Below, one piece after another: positions 18,132-28,426 of a stretch of DNA of 64,000 nucleotides; positions within the stretch are counted from its first letter, which is position 1; each line of letters opens with the position of its first letter. Below the pieces are notes generated by a model. That model was given only the letters and a program-made list of their open reading frames with translations, did no database searches and had not been told where the DNA came from. This DNA is from Cellvibrio sp. KY-YJ-3 (lineage in GTDB: Bacteria > Pseudomonadota > Gammaproteobacteria > Pseudomonadales > Cellvibrionaceae). A program made the translations under genes and the position numbers. Location of the stretch: assembly GCF_008806955.1 (NCBI RefSeq), contig NZ_CP031727.1:3052001-3116000 (forward strand), in the 5' to 3' direction.

Positions 18132-19898
18132 ATGCCTTTAGTCATTAACACCAATGTCGCTTCCTTGAATTCACAGCGTCAATTGATGAACTCTGGAAAC
18201 GCTCTTGATCGCGCTACCGAACGCTTGTCCTCTGGTCAGCGTGTTAACTCCGCCAAAGATGACGCTGCGGGTCTCGCCATTTCCAACCGTATGACCTCGC
18301 AAATCCGTGGTTTGGATCAAGCTATCCGTAACGCAAATGACGGTGTGTCTCTGGTTCAAACCGCAGAAGGTGCTTTGCAAGAAGTAACCAATATTCTGCA
18401 GCGCATCCGCGAACTTTCAATCCAGTCTGCGAACGGTATCTATAACGATGACGACCGCAAAACATTGGATGCGGAAGTGCAACAGTTAAAGCTGGAAATG
18501 GACCGTATTTCAGAGACTACATCATTCAATGGCCAGAAGCTGTTGGATGGAACCTTGGGTGAAACCTTCTTGCAGGTGGGCTCTCAGGCAAATGAAACAA
18601 TGGAAATTGCCATTGGTTCATTTAATACCTATGCGCTGGGCGGCTCGTCTGGCGATATCGTGGGTGAGCCTGCAACACCTAACGGTGCTCCACCGGCCAA
18701 CCACTTGGCGGAGATCGATGCGCTGACAGATCTGACGGCAGGTGATTTACTGATTAATGGCACTGCTATTGACCCGGTCACTACCGCCACTAATTTGAAT
18801 GAAGCATTGGCAAGCATCAACTCGGATTTGGAAGGTAAGGGCGCTGAAGTTGCGTCTCTGGTTCAAGTCACTGCCGATACTGCCGGTTCAGGTGTGTTGC
18901 GTGCGCCAGACGAAACTCTTGAACTGACTTTGGTCGATGGCAATGGTTTGTCGCAGGTTTATACCATTACCGGCACCAACAGCATGAAAGAGTTGGTGAA
19001 TAAAATTAATGCTGAAACTGCTATCGAAGCGACTGTGGATGCTAGCGGTAAGTTAATTCTCACCGCACCGGGTGCGTCATCAATTACTGTGGATGAAACT
19101 GCAACAACTGGTAATCCCTCAGGCTTGGCTGATGGCCATACTAACTTCTCCTTGGTGTTCAATGACACTAGCGCCGATCGTTTAGGCGTGACCATTGAGT
19201 TGGGGGCAACTGCTGGTGCTGATGCGCGAGTGTCTGCATTAGGCGTGGATGTACAGGATGCTAACGGCAACTTGTTAGGTGCTGCAGTCACCGCTGCTGG
19301 TGGCGCTCCAGTGTTGCAAGAAGGCGATTTAATTATCAATGATATCCCGATTGGTAAGATTACAGCCGGGACGTTGGTGGCCGACACGATTGCGGAAACT
19401 ATTCGTGTTATCAACTTATCGTCCGATCAAACGGGTGTTGTGGCGTTTGCTGGCGGTACTAACCAAATTTCTCTGCGCTCTGCCAATGGCGAAGAAATCG
19501 CTATCAAGTACGGTGATACAGCGACCGCAGTAGATGTAGTTGCTATCACTGGTTTTAAAGAGCGTAACGATACCGCCGGTGTGGGCAGCGTTGCCAGCAT
19601 CAAGATTGACACTTACGAAGGCGCCCAACGTGCAATCAGTATTGTCGATAAAGCGTTGGAACAGGTGAACGCCACCCGTGCAGATCTGGGTGCGGTGAAT
19701 AACCGTCTGGATTTCACCATGTCTAACCTGGCTAACGTATCAGAGAAAACCTCTGCCTCCCGTTCGCGGATCATCGATGCAGACTTCGCTGCAGAGACCG
19801 CCGCCCTGAGCCGTGCTCAGGTATTGCAGCAGGCGGCCACGGCGATGTTGGCTCAGTCCAACGCGCGACCAGAACAGGTGTTATCACTGCTCAGATAA
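18132..19898 (+). CDS. fliC: Flagellin FliC (copy 2)
   Basis: Second filament subunit, 588 residues. The first 140 residues and last 90 are very similar to copy 1 ([21 protein letters not shown]; ending QVLSLLR). The central part (about 165-490) is clearly diverged, with only short shared blocks such as GDLIIND/GDLIING and the terminal ERNxxxGxGSVASxxI segment. TAGGAG lies eight bases before the ATG. The promoter appears sigma-54-like rather than sigma-28, so this copy may be made earlier or under other conditions. A bidirectional-looking hairpin terminator follows the stop. Confidence 0.96.
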   Translation: MPLVINTNVASLNSQRQLMNSGNALDRATERLSSGQRVNSAKDDAAGLAISNRMTSQIRGLDQAIRNANDGVSLVQTAEGALQEVTNILQRIRELSIQSANGIYNDDDRKTLDAEVQQLKLEMDRISETTSFNGQKLLDGTLGETFLQVGSQANETMEIAIGSFNTYALGGSSGDIVGEPATPNGAPPANHLAEIDALTDLTAGDLLINGTAIDPVTTATNLNEALASINSDLEGKGAEVASLVQVTADTAGSGVLRAPDETLELTLVDGNGLSQVYTITGTNSMKELVNKINAETAIEATVDASGKLILTAPGASSITVDETATTGNPSGLADGHTNFSLVFNDTSADRLGVTIELGATAGADARVSALGVDVQDANGNLLGAAVTAAGGAPVLQEGDLIINDIPIGKITAGTLVADTIAETIRVINLSSDQTGVVAFAGGTNQISLRSANGEEIAIKYGDTATAVDVVAITGFKERNDTAGVGSVASIKIDTYEGAQRAISIVDKALEQVNATRADLGAVNNRLDFTMSNLANVSEKTSASRSRIIDADFAAETAALSRAQVLQQAATAMLAQSNARPEQVLSLLR

Positions 19899-19929
19899 TA
19901 ATTTTTCTGGTAGTTTTTCTGCCCGTATA

Positions 19930-19959
19930 ACAAAAACCGCAGCTTGCTGCGGTTTTTGT
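19930..19959 (+). terminator. Terminator after the second flagellin
   Basis: ACAAAAACCGCAGC, TT, GCTGCGGTTTTTGT: a 14-bp stem containing the A-run and T-run. Confidence 0.9.
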
Positions 19960-20048
19960 ATTTCTACAGGGCGTAAATAGCCTGAATAAACCGATTATAG
20001 GCAAATAATCAGCTAGCATTAACGCAGGTATCCTTCCGGTTTTTAAAC

Positions 20049-22700
20049 ATGGCTTTATCTTCCCCTCATAAGCTTGTCTCTCTGATTTTGCGTATCGTTT
20101 TACTGACGCTGGTGTATTTGGCCAGCGGTTGGCTTTCATTGTTGCTGGCTATTCCCCCGGGTTTTGTGAGTGGCATATTTTTGCCCTTGGGGATCTCTTT
20201 GGCGGCTTTGCTTATTTGGGGGAATCCGCTGGTTATTGGTGTGTTACTTGGTTCGACCTTGCTGAATATTGGTGTCGCTTTGGCAGATGGACAAACCCTA
20301 ACCAGTGGGGTTGTTGGGGTTGGTTTTTTTATCGCGTGTGGCAGCAGTATCGCTTGTTTGGTTGGGGCCTGGCTTATTCGTCGTTTTGTTGGTTTTCCTA
20401 ATCATTTAACAGACGAACGGGATATTTTTTTGGTGTTTATCCTTGGCGGGCCAGTAGCGGCCGCCATTAGCGCGAGTATCGGTACGCTGGTTCTGTTTGC
20501 TTATGACATTATTTCGATAAATCAAATTATTTTTAGTTGGGGAACCTGGTGGATTGGTGATGCTATAGGGGTGCTTATTGCGGTGCCCTTGATGTGTGTA
20601 TTTTTTGCTGAGCCCCGCTATTTTTGGCGAAATCGGCGCGCCACTGTGGGTATCCCTTTGGTTGTTAGTAGCTTGGTTGTAGTGATAATTTTTATCACTG
20701 CCAGTAACAACGAACAAAAAAAAATGGAGGTGCAATTTCGGCAGGAGGCGAGTTTGATTGCTGCTGCCGTAGAAACCACACTGGGTTCGGTGGAGCAGAT
20801 CCTCGCGACCTTGGGAGGGTTATTTATTGCGTCACAAGATATTACTCGCGAAGAGTTTATCGCTTATGTGGATCAGGTTATTTTAAAAAAGCACGGTGTA
20901 TCGGGCTTTTCCTGGAATCGTTTGCTTGCACACGATGAACGCAGTGAGTTTGAATCCAATATGCGCGGGCAGGGCTTTGATAATTTTGTCATTCGTGAAG
21001 CCTCTTCTGATGGCAGTTTTACTACCGCACCGGAGCGTGATAGCTACGTTGTTATCACTTATATAGAACCATGGGAGCAGGGGCGGGTTATTCACGGTGT
21101 GAATGTTGCGGCAGACCCTGAACGCTTTGACGCAATTGAGCGCGCCGCGAAGACCGGCGAGTTGGCTATGACCAAGCCTTTGCAGCTGTTGCAGGACAAA
21201 ACCTATTCGCCGGCGATAATTGCGTTCTATCCGGTGTTCAGTTTGGCTTATTTGAAACCCGAAGTAGCTGCAAATAAACCGATGCTTATGGGGTATGCGA
21301 CGGCCATTGTGCGCGCTAACGATTTAATTACCGCTACTTTATTGCCCTTTGCGTCGGCGAATTACAACCTGATTATTACTGACATCACCCAAGCGACAGA
21401 CCCCTTACGGTTTTACACCAAGGGGCAGGTGGCCACACCTGCCTATGCTGATAATTTAATCCTTGAGGATGAAGTCACATTAGGTGGGCGGCGCCTGCAA
21501 ATTCGTATCGCACCTACACAGTTTTTTTTGACGAGCAAACAGGGTTTGGAGTCGTGGTTTGTATTGGTAGGTGGTTTGCTGTTCTGCAGTTTATTGGGTG
21601 GTTTTTTGTTGCTGATATCAGGGCGTACCCAACATATTCACAATCTCGTTGAGCAGCGCACGCAAGAACTCGCCGCTATTTTGGAAAGTGCCGCTGAAGC
21701 AATTTTAGTAGTGGACAGCAGTGGTGTAATTGAAAAGGCCAACCCGGCTGCTGCGATACTGTTTAACTATTCGTTAGAAAACCTTGAGCAATTACAGATC
21801 GCAGATTTAATCCCCTCTCTGTCTGATTTGTCGGGTGCTGCGCTTTTTTCTTCAGCTGTGGAAGGCGAAAAAGAGCGTGTTGCGCGGCGCAGTGACGGAG
21901 TGAGTCTGAATGTTGAACTCAGTATTAGCCCGGTGGATATTAAAGAGCGATTATTTTTTACTTTTATCATTCACGATGTCACCGAGCGTAAAAAGGTTGA
22001 ACAACTTAAAGCAGAATTTATCTCCACCGTCAGCCATGAATTGCGCACTCCATTAACGTCTATCAAAGGTGCATTGAGCGTGGCGCTGAATGGTGGTGTT
22101 GGTGTTTTGGATGAAAAGCTGGCACAGCTCTTGTCTATTGCGGCAACCAATGCGGATCGCCTGTCGCGTTTGGTTAATGACATTCTGGATATCGATAAAC
22201 TGGAATTTGGTAGTGCCAATTTAACCATTGATGTGCATGAGGTGTATCCACTCTTAAAGCAGGCTGTGGAGCAACATCTTGCTTATGCGGAGCGTTACGC
22301 TGTGCATTTGCAGCTCGATCTGCCCGATGAATCCTTAATAGGGCTCAAAGCAAAATTAGATGGTGATCGTTTTTTGCAGGTCATGTCCAACCTGATTTCC
22401 AATGCGATCAAATTTTCTTATCAGCATAATCCTGTGCAGATCCGCATGACCAAAGAAGCGCATCGCATTCACATTGAGGTAATTGATAAGGGGCAGGGAA
22501 TACCTGCGTCTTTCCATCAGCGTGTATTTACCCGTTTTGCCCAGGTGGATTCATCGGATACCCGTAAGCGGGATGGCTCAGGCCTTGGGTTGAGTATTAC
22601 CAAGGCGTTGGTTGATCGTATGGGTGGTACAATTGACTATGTGTCCGAGGTAGGAAAAGGCACTACTTTTTATATCACTTTGCCCATTTATAACGATTGA
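20049..22700 (+). CDS. MASE1-CHASE-PAS sensor histidine kinase
   Basis: An inner-membrane sensor kinase of 883 residues. Residues 1-215 are hydrophobic with about eight membrane segments and match a MASE1-type sensory region. About 230-500 is an extracytoplasmic CHASE-like domain flanked by a second membrane segment near 510-530. A PAS domain follows (about 550-645), then HisKA with SHELRTPLT and phospho-acceptor H663, and a HATPase domain with an N box (SNLISNAIKFS) and G boxes (DKGQGIP, GSGLGLSI). There is no receiver domain and no response regulator beside it. It lies between a flagellin terminator and the fliD promoter. No strong ribosome site precedes ATG 20049. The ligand is unknown. 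Confidence 0.9.
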   Translation: MALSSPHKLVSLILRIVLLTLVYLASGWLSLLLAIPPGFVSGIFLPLGISLAALLIWGNPLVIGVLLGSTLLNIGVALADGQTLTSGVVGVGFFIACGSSIACLVGAWLIRRFVGFPNHLTDERDIFLVFILGGPVAAAISASIGTLVLFAYDIISINQIIFSWGTWWIGDAIGVLIAVPLMCVFFAEPRYFWRNRRATVGIPLVVSSLVVVIIFITASNNEQKKMEVQFRQEASLIAAAVETTLGSVEQILATLGGLFIASQDITREEFIAYVDQVILKKHGVSGFSWNRLLAHDERSEFESNMRGQGFDNFVIREASSDGSFTTAPERDSYVVITYIEPWEQGRVIHGVNVAADPERFDAIERAAKTGELAMTKPLQLLQDKTYSPAIIAFYPVFSLAYLKPEVAANKPMLMGYATAIVRANDLITATLLPFASANYNLIITDITQATDPLRFYTKGQVATPAYADNLILEDEVTLGGRRLQIRIAPTQFFLTSKQGLESWFVLVGGLLFCSLLGGFLLLISGRTQHIHNLVEQRTQELAAILESAAEAILVVDSSGVIEKANPAAAILFNYSLENLEQLQIADLIPSLSDLSGAALFSSAVEGEKERVARRSDGVSLNVELSISPVDIKERLFFTFIIHDVTERKKVEQLKAEFISTVSHELRTPLTSIKGALSVALNGGVGVLDEKLAQLLSIAATNADRLSRLVNDILDIDKLEFGSANLTIDVHEVYPLLKQAVEQHLAYAERYAVHLQLDLPDESLIGLKAKLDGDRFLQVMSNLISNAIKFSYQHNPVQIRMTKEAHRIHIEVIDKGQGIPASFHQRVFTRFAQVDSSDTRKRDGSGLGLSITKALVDRMGGTIDYVSEVGKGTTFYITLPIYND

Positions 22701-22785
22701 TTTAATGGGCCTATTGTTCGTGCTGGCCTGTTTTATGCTTTGTTATTAAAAATCAGGTTTTTTGATAAATAGCGGCAAAACCGGC

Positions 22786-22812
22786 TAAAGTTTACCCATT
22801 CATTGCCGCTAA
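22786..22812 (+). promoter_or_regulatory. Sigma-28 (FliA) promoter of fliD
   Basis: TAAAGTTT, 11 bases, GCCGCTAA: perfect -35 and a -10 with one mismatch to GCCGATAA at exact spacing, 38 bases before the fliD ATG. Confidence 0.9.
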
Positions 22813-22850
22813 CCTATGCGAAGCGGTAATTTTTTGGTGTGGAGGTATCT

Positions 22851-24908
22851 ATGGTGACCAGTACATCCAGTACGACAAACAACAACGGATCAATAGGTTC
22901 TAGCATTGTCAGTGCGTTAGGGTCTGGCTCTGGTATCGATAGTAATAAGCTTGCTGACCAGCTTACCGAAGCGAACAAGATGGTTCAGGCACAGCGCTTG
23001 ACCAGTCAAAAGACACTTCTGCAAACACAAATTTCAGATTATGGCCTGTTGCGCAGCTCGCTTGCGAAGCTGGAAACCGCTGCCGCCGCGCTTGGTAGCG
23101 CCGATACATTTAATGCCAAAGCCCTGTCCGTTCCAGATACCAGTTTGATTGGCATTACCAAGCTGGATTCAAAGGCTGTGGCGGGTAGCTATCAGTTAAA
23201 AGTCGAGCAAGTTGCTCAGGCTCAATCCCTCAGCTCTGCCAGTTTTGCGGCTATGACGAGTCCGGTTGGCAAAGGCACTTTGACCATTCGTTTGGGGGAT
23301 TGGAATGCAGGAAACACCGCATTCACCGTGGATTCCACCAAAACCGGTGGAACCATCACCATTGATGATTCCAATAACTCGCTGACTGGTCTGCGTGATG
23401 CGATCAACGCTGCCGATATTGGTGTATCGGCAAGTATTGTTAGTGATGGCGGTTCTTACAGGCTGTTGATGACTGCCAGTACTGGTGCTAAAAACGAAAT
23501 CGAAGTTGTTGCAACAGAAGATCCGGCTGCCGTTGGGCTTGCCGCATTTAACTTTAACGAGACCACTAAAAACCTGACTCAGCAACAAGAGGGGCTGGAT
23601 GCACAAATTCGTGTAAATGGGTTATTGGTAAGCCGCGAATCCAACCAGGTGAAAGATGTCATCGATGGTTTGGAGTTTGATTTGTTCACCAGCTCAGCCA
23701 CTGAAACCATTAGTTTGGTCATCTCTGAAGACAAATCGGTCGCCGAACAAACCATCCGTGATTTTGTTCAGGCATACAATACCTTCAAGGCTGAAGTTGA
23801 TGTACTTGTCGGTTTTGATGCTGAATTGGATGATTTTGGCAGTTTAAAAAGTGATCCTCTCGCTAAAAATTTGATGCAAAGTATCCGCAATGTATTAACG
23901 AATGCGGTTCCTGGAATCGGTGAGGGGTTCAGTACACTGTCAAATTTAGGTATTCGTACCGAACTGGATGGCACTCTCAAAATATATGAAGACGACAGCA
24001 CCGGGTTCCGCGCGGCCATAGACGATAACTTTGAGTTTGTGCGCGACTTATTTGTGCCTAAAGCTTCTTCGTCGGTTTCAAATATCGATGTCACTAAATT
24101 CTCGGCAAGAAGCCAGCCGGGTTCTTATGAGGTAGTGATTACCCAACAACCATCAAAGGGTACCTTAACTACAACTGATCCCGTTGATCTGGTTGGCATT
24201 GGTAGCGGCACTAAAGACTACAGTTTTACTTTTCAATTAAATGGTATTACGTCCAACGCCATTAGTTTGCCGGCGGGTAAGCAATATGGATCGGGCGCTG
24301 AATTGGCGGCTGATTTACAAAGTTTGATTAACCTTGACGCTAACGTTAAAGCGGCCAATGCAAGCGTGGCAGTAACTTTTGAAGGCGGTAAGTTAGTCTT
24401 TACGTCGGCCTCTTATGGCGCGTCCAGTACTGTGAACTTTAGTGCAGTTAGCGCTGATATGTTGGCTGACTTTGGTATGACTAATGGTGTTGTAGTTTCA
24501 AGTGGTACTGATGTGGCAGGTACCGTCGATGGCGTTGCCGCATTTGGTTCAGGCAATATCTTATTGCCTGCAATCGGTTCTAAAGCTGAAGGCCTGAGTA
24601 TGATGGTAGAGCCTGGAGCAACTACAGGTACGCTGACATTCACTCGTGGTTTCGCGGGCAGTATGAGCAGCCTGGTTAATGAGTTTTTGAAAACCTCTGG
24701 TTTGATAAAAGAACGCGAAACTACTATTGATAAAGACATCAAGCGTGTAGAGCAAAATGAAGAAGCGCTGGAGCGGCGTAGTGAAGCCTATCGTGCGCGC
24801 TTAATGGCACAGTTCCAGGCAATGGAATCCATTGTTCGTGCGCTGAATACCACGGGTGGTTTCCTCGATGGTATTGTCGACCGCCTGCCATTTACAGCAA
24901 AAAGCTAA
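22851..24908 (+). CDS. fliD: Filament cap protein FliD (HAP2, enlarged)
   Basis: FliD caps the filament and folds incoming flagellin. It has 685 residues from ATG 22851; P. aeruginosa FliD has about 470. ATG 22851 has GGAGG six bases ahead, whereas a GTG at 22839 would overlap that site. The N-terminal FliD domain (GSGIDSNKLADQLTEANKMVQAQRL, about 25-50), a flagellin_IN-like block (near 235-300, AQIRVNGLLVSRESN) and the C-terminal coiled coil (about 615-665) are present. An inserted region (about 410-600) explains the length. fliS does not follow. Confidence 0.95.
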   Translation: MVTSTSSTTNNNGSIGSSIVSALGSGSGIDSNKLADQLTEANKMVQAQRLTSQKTLLQTQISDYGLLRSSLAKLETAAAALGSADTFNAKALSVPDTSLIGITKLDSKAVAGSYQLKVEQVAQAQSLSSASFAAMTSPVGKGTLTIRLGDWNAGNTAFTVDSTKTGGTITIDDSNNSLTGLRDAINAADIGVSASIVSDGGSYRLLMTASTGAKNEIEVVATEDPAAVGLAAFNFNETTKNLTQQQEGLDAQIRVNGLLVSRESNQVKDVIDGLEFDLFTSSATETISLVISEDKSVAEQTIRDFVQAYNTFKAEVDVLVGFDAELDDFGSLKSDPLAKNLMQSIRNVLTNAVPGIGEGFSTLSNLGIRTELDGTLKIYEDDSTGFRAAIDDNFEFVRDLFVPKASSSVSNIDVTKFSARSQPGSYEVVITQQPSKGTLTTTDPVDLVGIGSGTKDYSFTFQLNGITSNAISLPAGKQYGSGAELAADLQSLINLDANVKAANASVAVTFEGGKLVFTSASYGASSTVNFSAVSADMLADFGMTNGVVVSSGTDVAGTVDGVAAFGSGNILLPAIGSKAEGLSMMVEPGATTGTLTFTRGFAGSMSSLVNEFLKTSGLIKERETTIDKDIKRVEQNEEALERRSEAYRARLMAQFQAMESIVRALNTTGGFLDGIVDRLPFTAKS

Positions 24909-24929
24909 TTGTTGGATTAGCTTTTTGCT
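24896..24929 (+). terminator. Terminator overlapping the fliD stop
   Basis: AGCAAAAAGCTAAT, six-base loop, ATTAGCTTTTTGCT. The left arm includes the last fliD codons and the TAA. Confidence 0.85.
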
Positions 24930-25043
24930 GAGGCTTATTTGCCTTCAGGCTTTCACATCTCGCAATTTCATCTAAGCTAAATAAGTTCTCATCAGCGATC
25001 AGTTGGGTCGCACCCTATAGCAAGCCAGAATTCTGGAGTCGCT

Positions 25044-25727
25044 ATGTCAAACGTATTTGCACTGATACCTGCCCGTGGCGGTTCAACGGGTATTATTCAA
25101 AAAAATATTCAGCCACTACTCGACCAACCGCTACTGGCTTATACGATCATTGCGGCGCAAAAATCGGGGGTTGTCGACGCGGTCTATGTCTCATCGGACG
25201 ACGATCAGATTCTGGCGATGGCTCACTATTACGGCGCTGAACGCATTAAGCGTGATTACCATTTTGCGCGTGATGATTCCCCTTTGGATCCAGTGGTTGC
25301 CGAGTTTATTCATCGCGTAAAACCGGCAGGTAAAGATACGATTATCTTGCTGCAGCCCACCTCGCCACTGCGTCAGGCAAAACATATTGTCGAGGCGCTC
25401 GCTGAATACCGCGATTTTCCCTGCTGTCGGCGCCTGATCAGTGTTTATGAAATCAGCAATAAATATATGCGTGCCTATGTGGGGGGTGGTGAGTTTTTAC
25501 ATCTACTCGCAGGTGAGCACACAAGCTTAATACTTCGGGAGGATTTGCCTTCGCTGTATTTACCCAACGGCGCCATTTCAATTTTTAAAGTAGATGATTT
25601 TTTGCGCGAGGAGATCATCCCGCGTAGCCACCTGATTCCTTATCTAATGCCCGAAAAAGAAAGCCTGGAAATTCGTAACGAGGAAGATATTCGACAAGCT
25701 GAAGCCTATTTACGTGCTAGGTCCTAA
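25044..25727 (+). CDS. CMP-nonulosonate (NeuA/PseF-type) cytidylyltransferase
   Basis: This family activates sialic, pseudaminic or legionaminic acids with CTP to give CMP-sugars. It has 227 residues. The N-terminal nucleotide site is IPARGGSTGIIQKN (about 8-21), where most members have a lysine in place of the T. LQPTSPLR (about 103-110) and YLPNGAISIF (about 172-181) are family hallmarks. No nonulosonate synthase genes lie in this window. The position directly after fliD suggests flagellin glycosylation, as such genes sit in flagellar clusters of several polar flagellates, but that is inference. The enzyme's exact sugar cannot be told. Confidence 0.85.
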   Translation: MSNVFALIPARGGSTGIIQKNIQPLLDQPLLAYTIIAAQKSGVVDAVYVSSDDDQILAMAHYYGAERIKRDYHFARDDSPLDPVVAEFIHRVKPAGKDTIILLQPTSPLRQAKHIVEALAEYRDFPCCRRLISVYEISNKYMRAYVGGGEFLHLLAGEHTSLILREDLPSLYLPNGAISIFKVDDFLREEIIPRSHLIPYLMPEKESLEIRNEEDIRQAEAYLRARS

Positions 25728-25753
25728 GCACAAAATACCAAACGATAAAATGA

Positions 25754-25779
25754 AAAAACCCGCATCGCTGCGGGTTTTT
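25754..25779. terminator. Bidirectional terminator
   Basis: AAAAACCCGCA, TCGC, TGCGGGTTTTT, lying between the convergent cytidylyltransferase and acnB genes. Confidence 0.92.
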
Positions 25780-25807
25780 CGTTTAAGACTTACGTCTTAT
25801 TTTTTAC

Positions 25808-28426
25808 TTACACTGCAACAGTCTGGATCTCTACCGCTGCAATACGCTTACCTTCATTGGCAGCGTTTTGGTAGCTCTCAATTTCATTGAAATTGAGGTA
25901 GCGGTAAATCTCGGAAGACATACTGTTGATTTTGCTTGCGTAGCTTTGATATTCCTCTGGTGTTGGCAGCTTGCCGAGTACCGCAGCGATAGCAGCCAAT
26001 TCAGCAGAAGCCAAGTACACATTCGCACCTTCACCCAAACGGTTCGGGAAGTTACGGGTAGAGGTAGAAACCACAGTCGATTTCGGAGCTACACGCGCCT
26101 GGTTACCCATGCACAGTGAGCAGCCTGGCATTTCGGTACGGGCACCTTTAACGCCGTAGATGCTGTAGTAGCCTTCTTCCATTAACTGGTGCTCGTCCAT
26201 TTTGGTAGGAGGAGCGATCCATAAGCGCGTGGTCAGCTCGTCTTTAGTGGATGCCAGCAATTTACCGGCAGCGCGGAAGTGACCGATGTTGGTCATGCAC
26301 GAACCGATAAACACTTCATCAATCTTCGCGCCTTGAACTTCAGACAATACTTTCACATCGTCCGGATCGTTAGGGCAGGCGAGGATGGGTTCTTTGATAT
26401 CCGCCAGGTCGATGTCGATAACCGCTGCATATTCCGCATCGGCATCAGCTTCCATCAACTCAGGGTTGGCAATCCAGGCTTCCATCTTCTGCGCGCGGCG
26501 CTCAAGGGTGCGGATATCGCCGTAACCTTGTTCGATCATCCAGCGCAGCATGGTGATGTTTGATGTCATGTATTCAATGATGGGCGCTTTATCCAACTTG
26601 ATAGTACAACCAGCCGCGGAACGCTCGGCCGATGCGTCAGAAATTTCAAACGCTTGTTCTACTTTCAGGTCAGGTAAACCTTCTACTTCAAGGATACGGC
26701 CAGAGAAAATGTTCTTCTTGCCCTTTTTCTCAACGGTCAACAAACCGGCTTTGATCGCATACAGAGGAATCGCATTTACCAGATCACGCAGGGTGATGCC
26801 CGGTTGCAATTCACCTTTGAAGCGAACCAGAACAGACTCAGGCATGTCGAGTGGCATAACACCGGTCGCAGCAGCAAACGCTACAAGGCCTGAACCGGCT
26901 GGGAAGGAAATACCAATCGGGAAACGGGTATGTGAGTCGCCACCGGTACCTACGGTGTCAGGCAACAGCATACGGTTCAACCAGCTGTGGATGATACCGT
27001 CGCCTGGACGCAGGGAAACGCCGCCGCGAGTCATGATGAAGTCGGGCAATGTGTGTTGGGTTTCGATATCCACTGGCTTTGGATACGCAGCAGTGTGGCA
27101 GAAAGACTGCATGGTCAGGTCGGCAGAGAAGCCAAGGCAGGCCAGGTCTTTCAGTTCGTCGCGGGTCATAGGGCCGGTGGTGTCCTGTGAACCTACAGTC
27201 GTCATGTACGGCTCGCAGTAGGTGCCTGGGCGAATACCTTTTACGCCGCACGCCTTGCCTACCATTTTTTGTGCGAGGGTATAACCCTTACCGGTGTCAG
27301 CCGGTGATTCTGGCAGGCGGAACAAAGTACTTGCAGGCAAGCCCAGTGAAGCGCGTGCTTTGGTGGTCAGGCCGCGGCCGATGATCAACGGGATACGGCC
27401 GCCAGCCTGGACTTCGTCCAACAGCACATCGGACTTGAGGCTGAACTCAGAAATCACCGCGCCGGTAGTGGCGTTGAGGATTTTGCCCTCGTATGGGCGA
27501 ATCTCAATTACATCACCCATGTTCAGGTTATCAACCGGTGCTTCAAACACCAGTGCGCCGGCATCTTCCATGGTGTTGTAGAAAATCGGCGCGACTTTGC
27601 TGCCGATACACACACCGCCGGTGCGCTTGTTAGGTACACCCGGGATATCTTCACCGATAAACCAGAGCACTGAGTTGGTCGCTGACTTACGTGAAGAACC
27701 GGTACCCACAACATCGCCCACGAATACCAATGGGTAGCCTTTGGTTTTCAATGCTTCGATTTGTTTGATCGGGCCGATTTTGCCTGGTTCATCAGGAGTG
27801 ATGCCATCGCGCGCCATTTTGAACATGGCGAGTGAGTGCAGGGGGATATCAGGGCGTGACCAGGCATCGGGTGCTGGTGACAGGTCATCGGTATTGGTTT
27901 CGCCGGTGACTTTGAAAACGGTGAGTTTGGTGCTCTCAGGGACTTTAGGCTTGCTGGTAAACCACTCGGCATCGGCCCAGGATTGCATCAGTTCTTTCGC
28001 ATGTGGGTTGCCCGCTTTTACTTTTTCTTCCACATCGTGGAATGCATCAAACATCAGCAAAGTGTGCTTGAGTTCTTTGGCAGCCAAAGGCGCCAGAGTG
28101 GCATCGTCGAGCAGGTTAACCAGGGTTTCGATGTTGTAACCGCCGAGCATCATGCCGAGCAGTTTAATCGCGAGAGGCTTATCGATCAGGGGGGAGGAAG
28201 CTTGGTCTTTCAAAATCGCGCTTAGGAAAGCGGCTTTAACATAGGCGGCTTCATCGACGCCGGGCGGAACGCGGTTGGTGATCAAATCCAGTAATACTTC
28301 AGCTTCACCAGCGGGGGGATTTTTTAACAGTTCGACCAATCCAGCAACTTGTTCGGCGTTCAATGGTTTTGGTGGAATACCTTCTGCGGCGCGTTCTGCG
28401 ACCTGTTTACGATAGGCTTCAAGCAC
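25808..28426 (-). CDS. acnB: Aconitate hydratase B
   Basis: AcnB interconverts citrate and isocitrate in the TCA cycle and also serves as 2-methylisocitrate dehydratase. It has 872 residues, close to the E. coli length (865). The GTG at 28426 is chosen because GAGGAT lies eight bases upstream and the protein then starts [20 protein letters not shown], like other AcnB. The frame runs on upstream without homology. The N-terminal HEAT-like domain, the swivel domain ([19 protein letters not shown]) and cluster-binding cysteines in [14 protein letters not shown] and [12 protein letters not shown] are visible. A sigma-70 promoter lies upstream. Confidence 0.97.
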   Translation of the reverse strand: MLEAYRKQVAERAAEGIPPKPLNAEQVAGLVELLKNPPAGEAEVLLDLITNRVPPGVDEAAYVKAAFLSAILKDQASSPLIDKPLAIKLLGMMLGGYNIETLVNLLDDATLAPLAAKELKHTLLMFDAFHDVEEKVKAGNPHAKELMQSWADAEWFTSKPKVPESTKLTVFKVTGETNTDDLSPAPDAWSRPDIPLHSLAMFKMARDGITPDEPGKIGPIKQIEALKTKGYPLVFVGDVVGTGSSRKSATNSVLWFIGEDIPGVPNKRTGGVCIGSKVAPIFYNTMEDAGALVFEAPVDNLNMGDVIEIRPYEGKILNATTGAVISEFSLKSDVLLDEVQAGGRIPLIIGRGLTTKARASLGLPASTLFRLPESPADTGKGYTLAQKMVGKACGVKGIRPGTYCEPYMTTVGSQDTTGPMTRDELKDLACLGFSADLTMQSFCHTAAYPKPVDIETQHTLPDFIMTRGGVSLRPGDGIIHSWLNRMLLPDTVGTGGDSHTRFPIGISFPAGSGLVAFAAATGVMPLDMPESVLVRFKGELQPGITLRDLVNAIPLYAIKAGLLTVEKKGKKNIFSGRILEVEGLPDLKVEQAFEISDASAERSAAGCTIKLDKAPIIEYMTSNITMLRWMIEQGYGDIRTLERRAQKMEAWIANPELMEADADAEYAAVIDIDLADIKEPILACPNDPDDVKVLSEVQGAKIDEVFIGSCMTNIGHFRAAGKLLASTKDELTTRLWIAPPTKMDEHQLMEEGYYSIYGVKGARTEMPGCSLCMGNQARVAPKSTVVSTSTRNFPNRLGEGANVYLASAELAAIAAVLGKLPTPEEYQSYASKINSMSSEIYRYLNFNEIESYQNAANEGKRIAAVEIQTVAV

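Noticed and set aside
19973-20000. Possible sigma-28 promoter before the MASE1 kinase gene
   Set aside because: TAAA to ACCGATTA spacing is 12, too short for FliA.
24975-25005. Possible sigma-28 promoter before the cytidylyltransferase gene
   Set aside because: TAAA and GCGATCA are present but the spacing is 13 instead of 15 and the -10 is poor.
26550-27221. 223-codon plus-strand frame opposite acnB
   Set aside because: Antisense to a highly conserved gene with no independent support.
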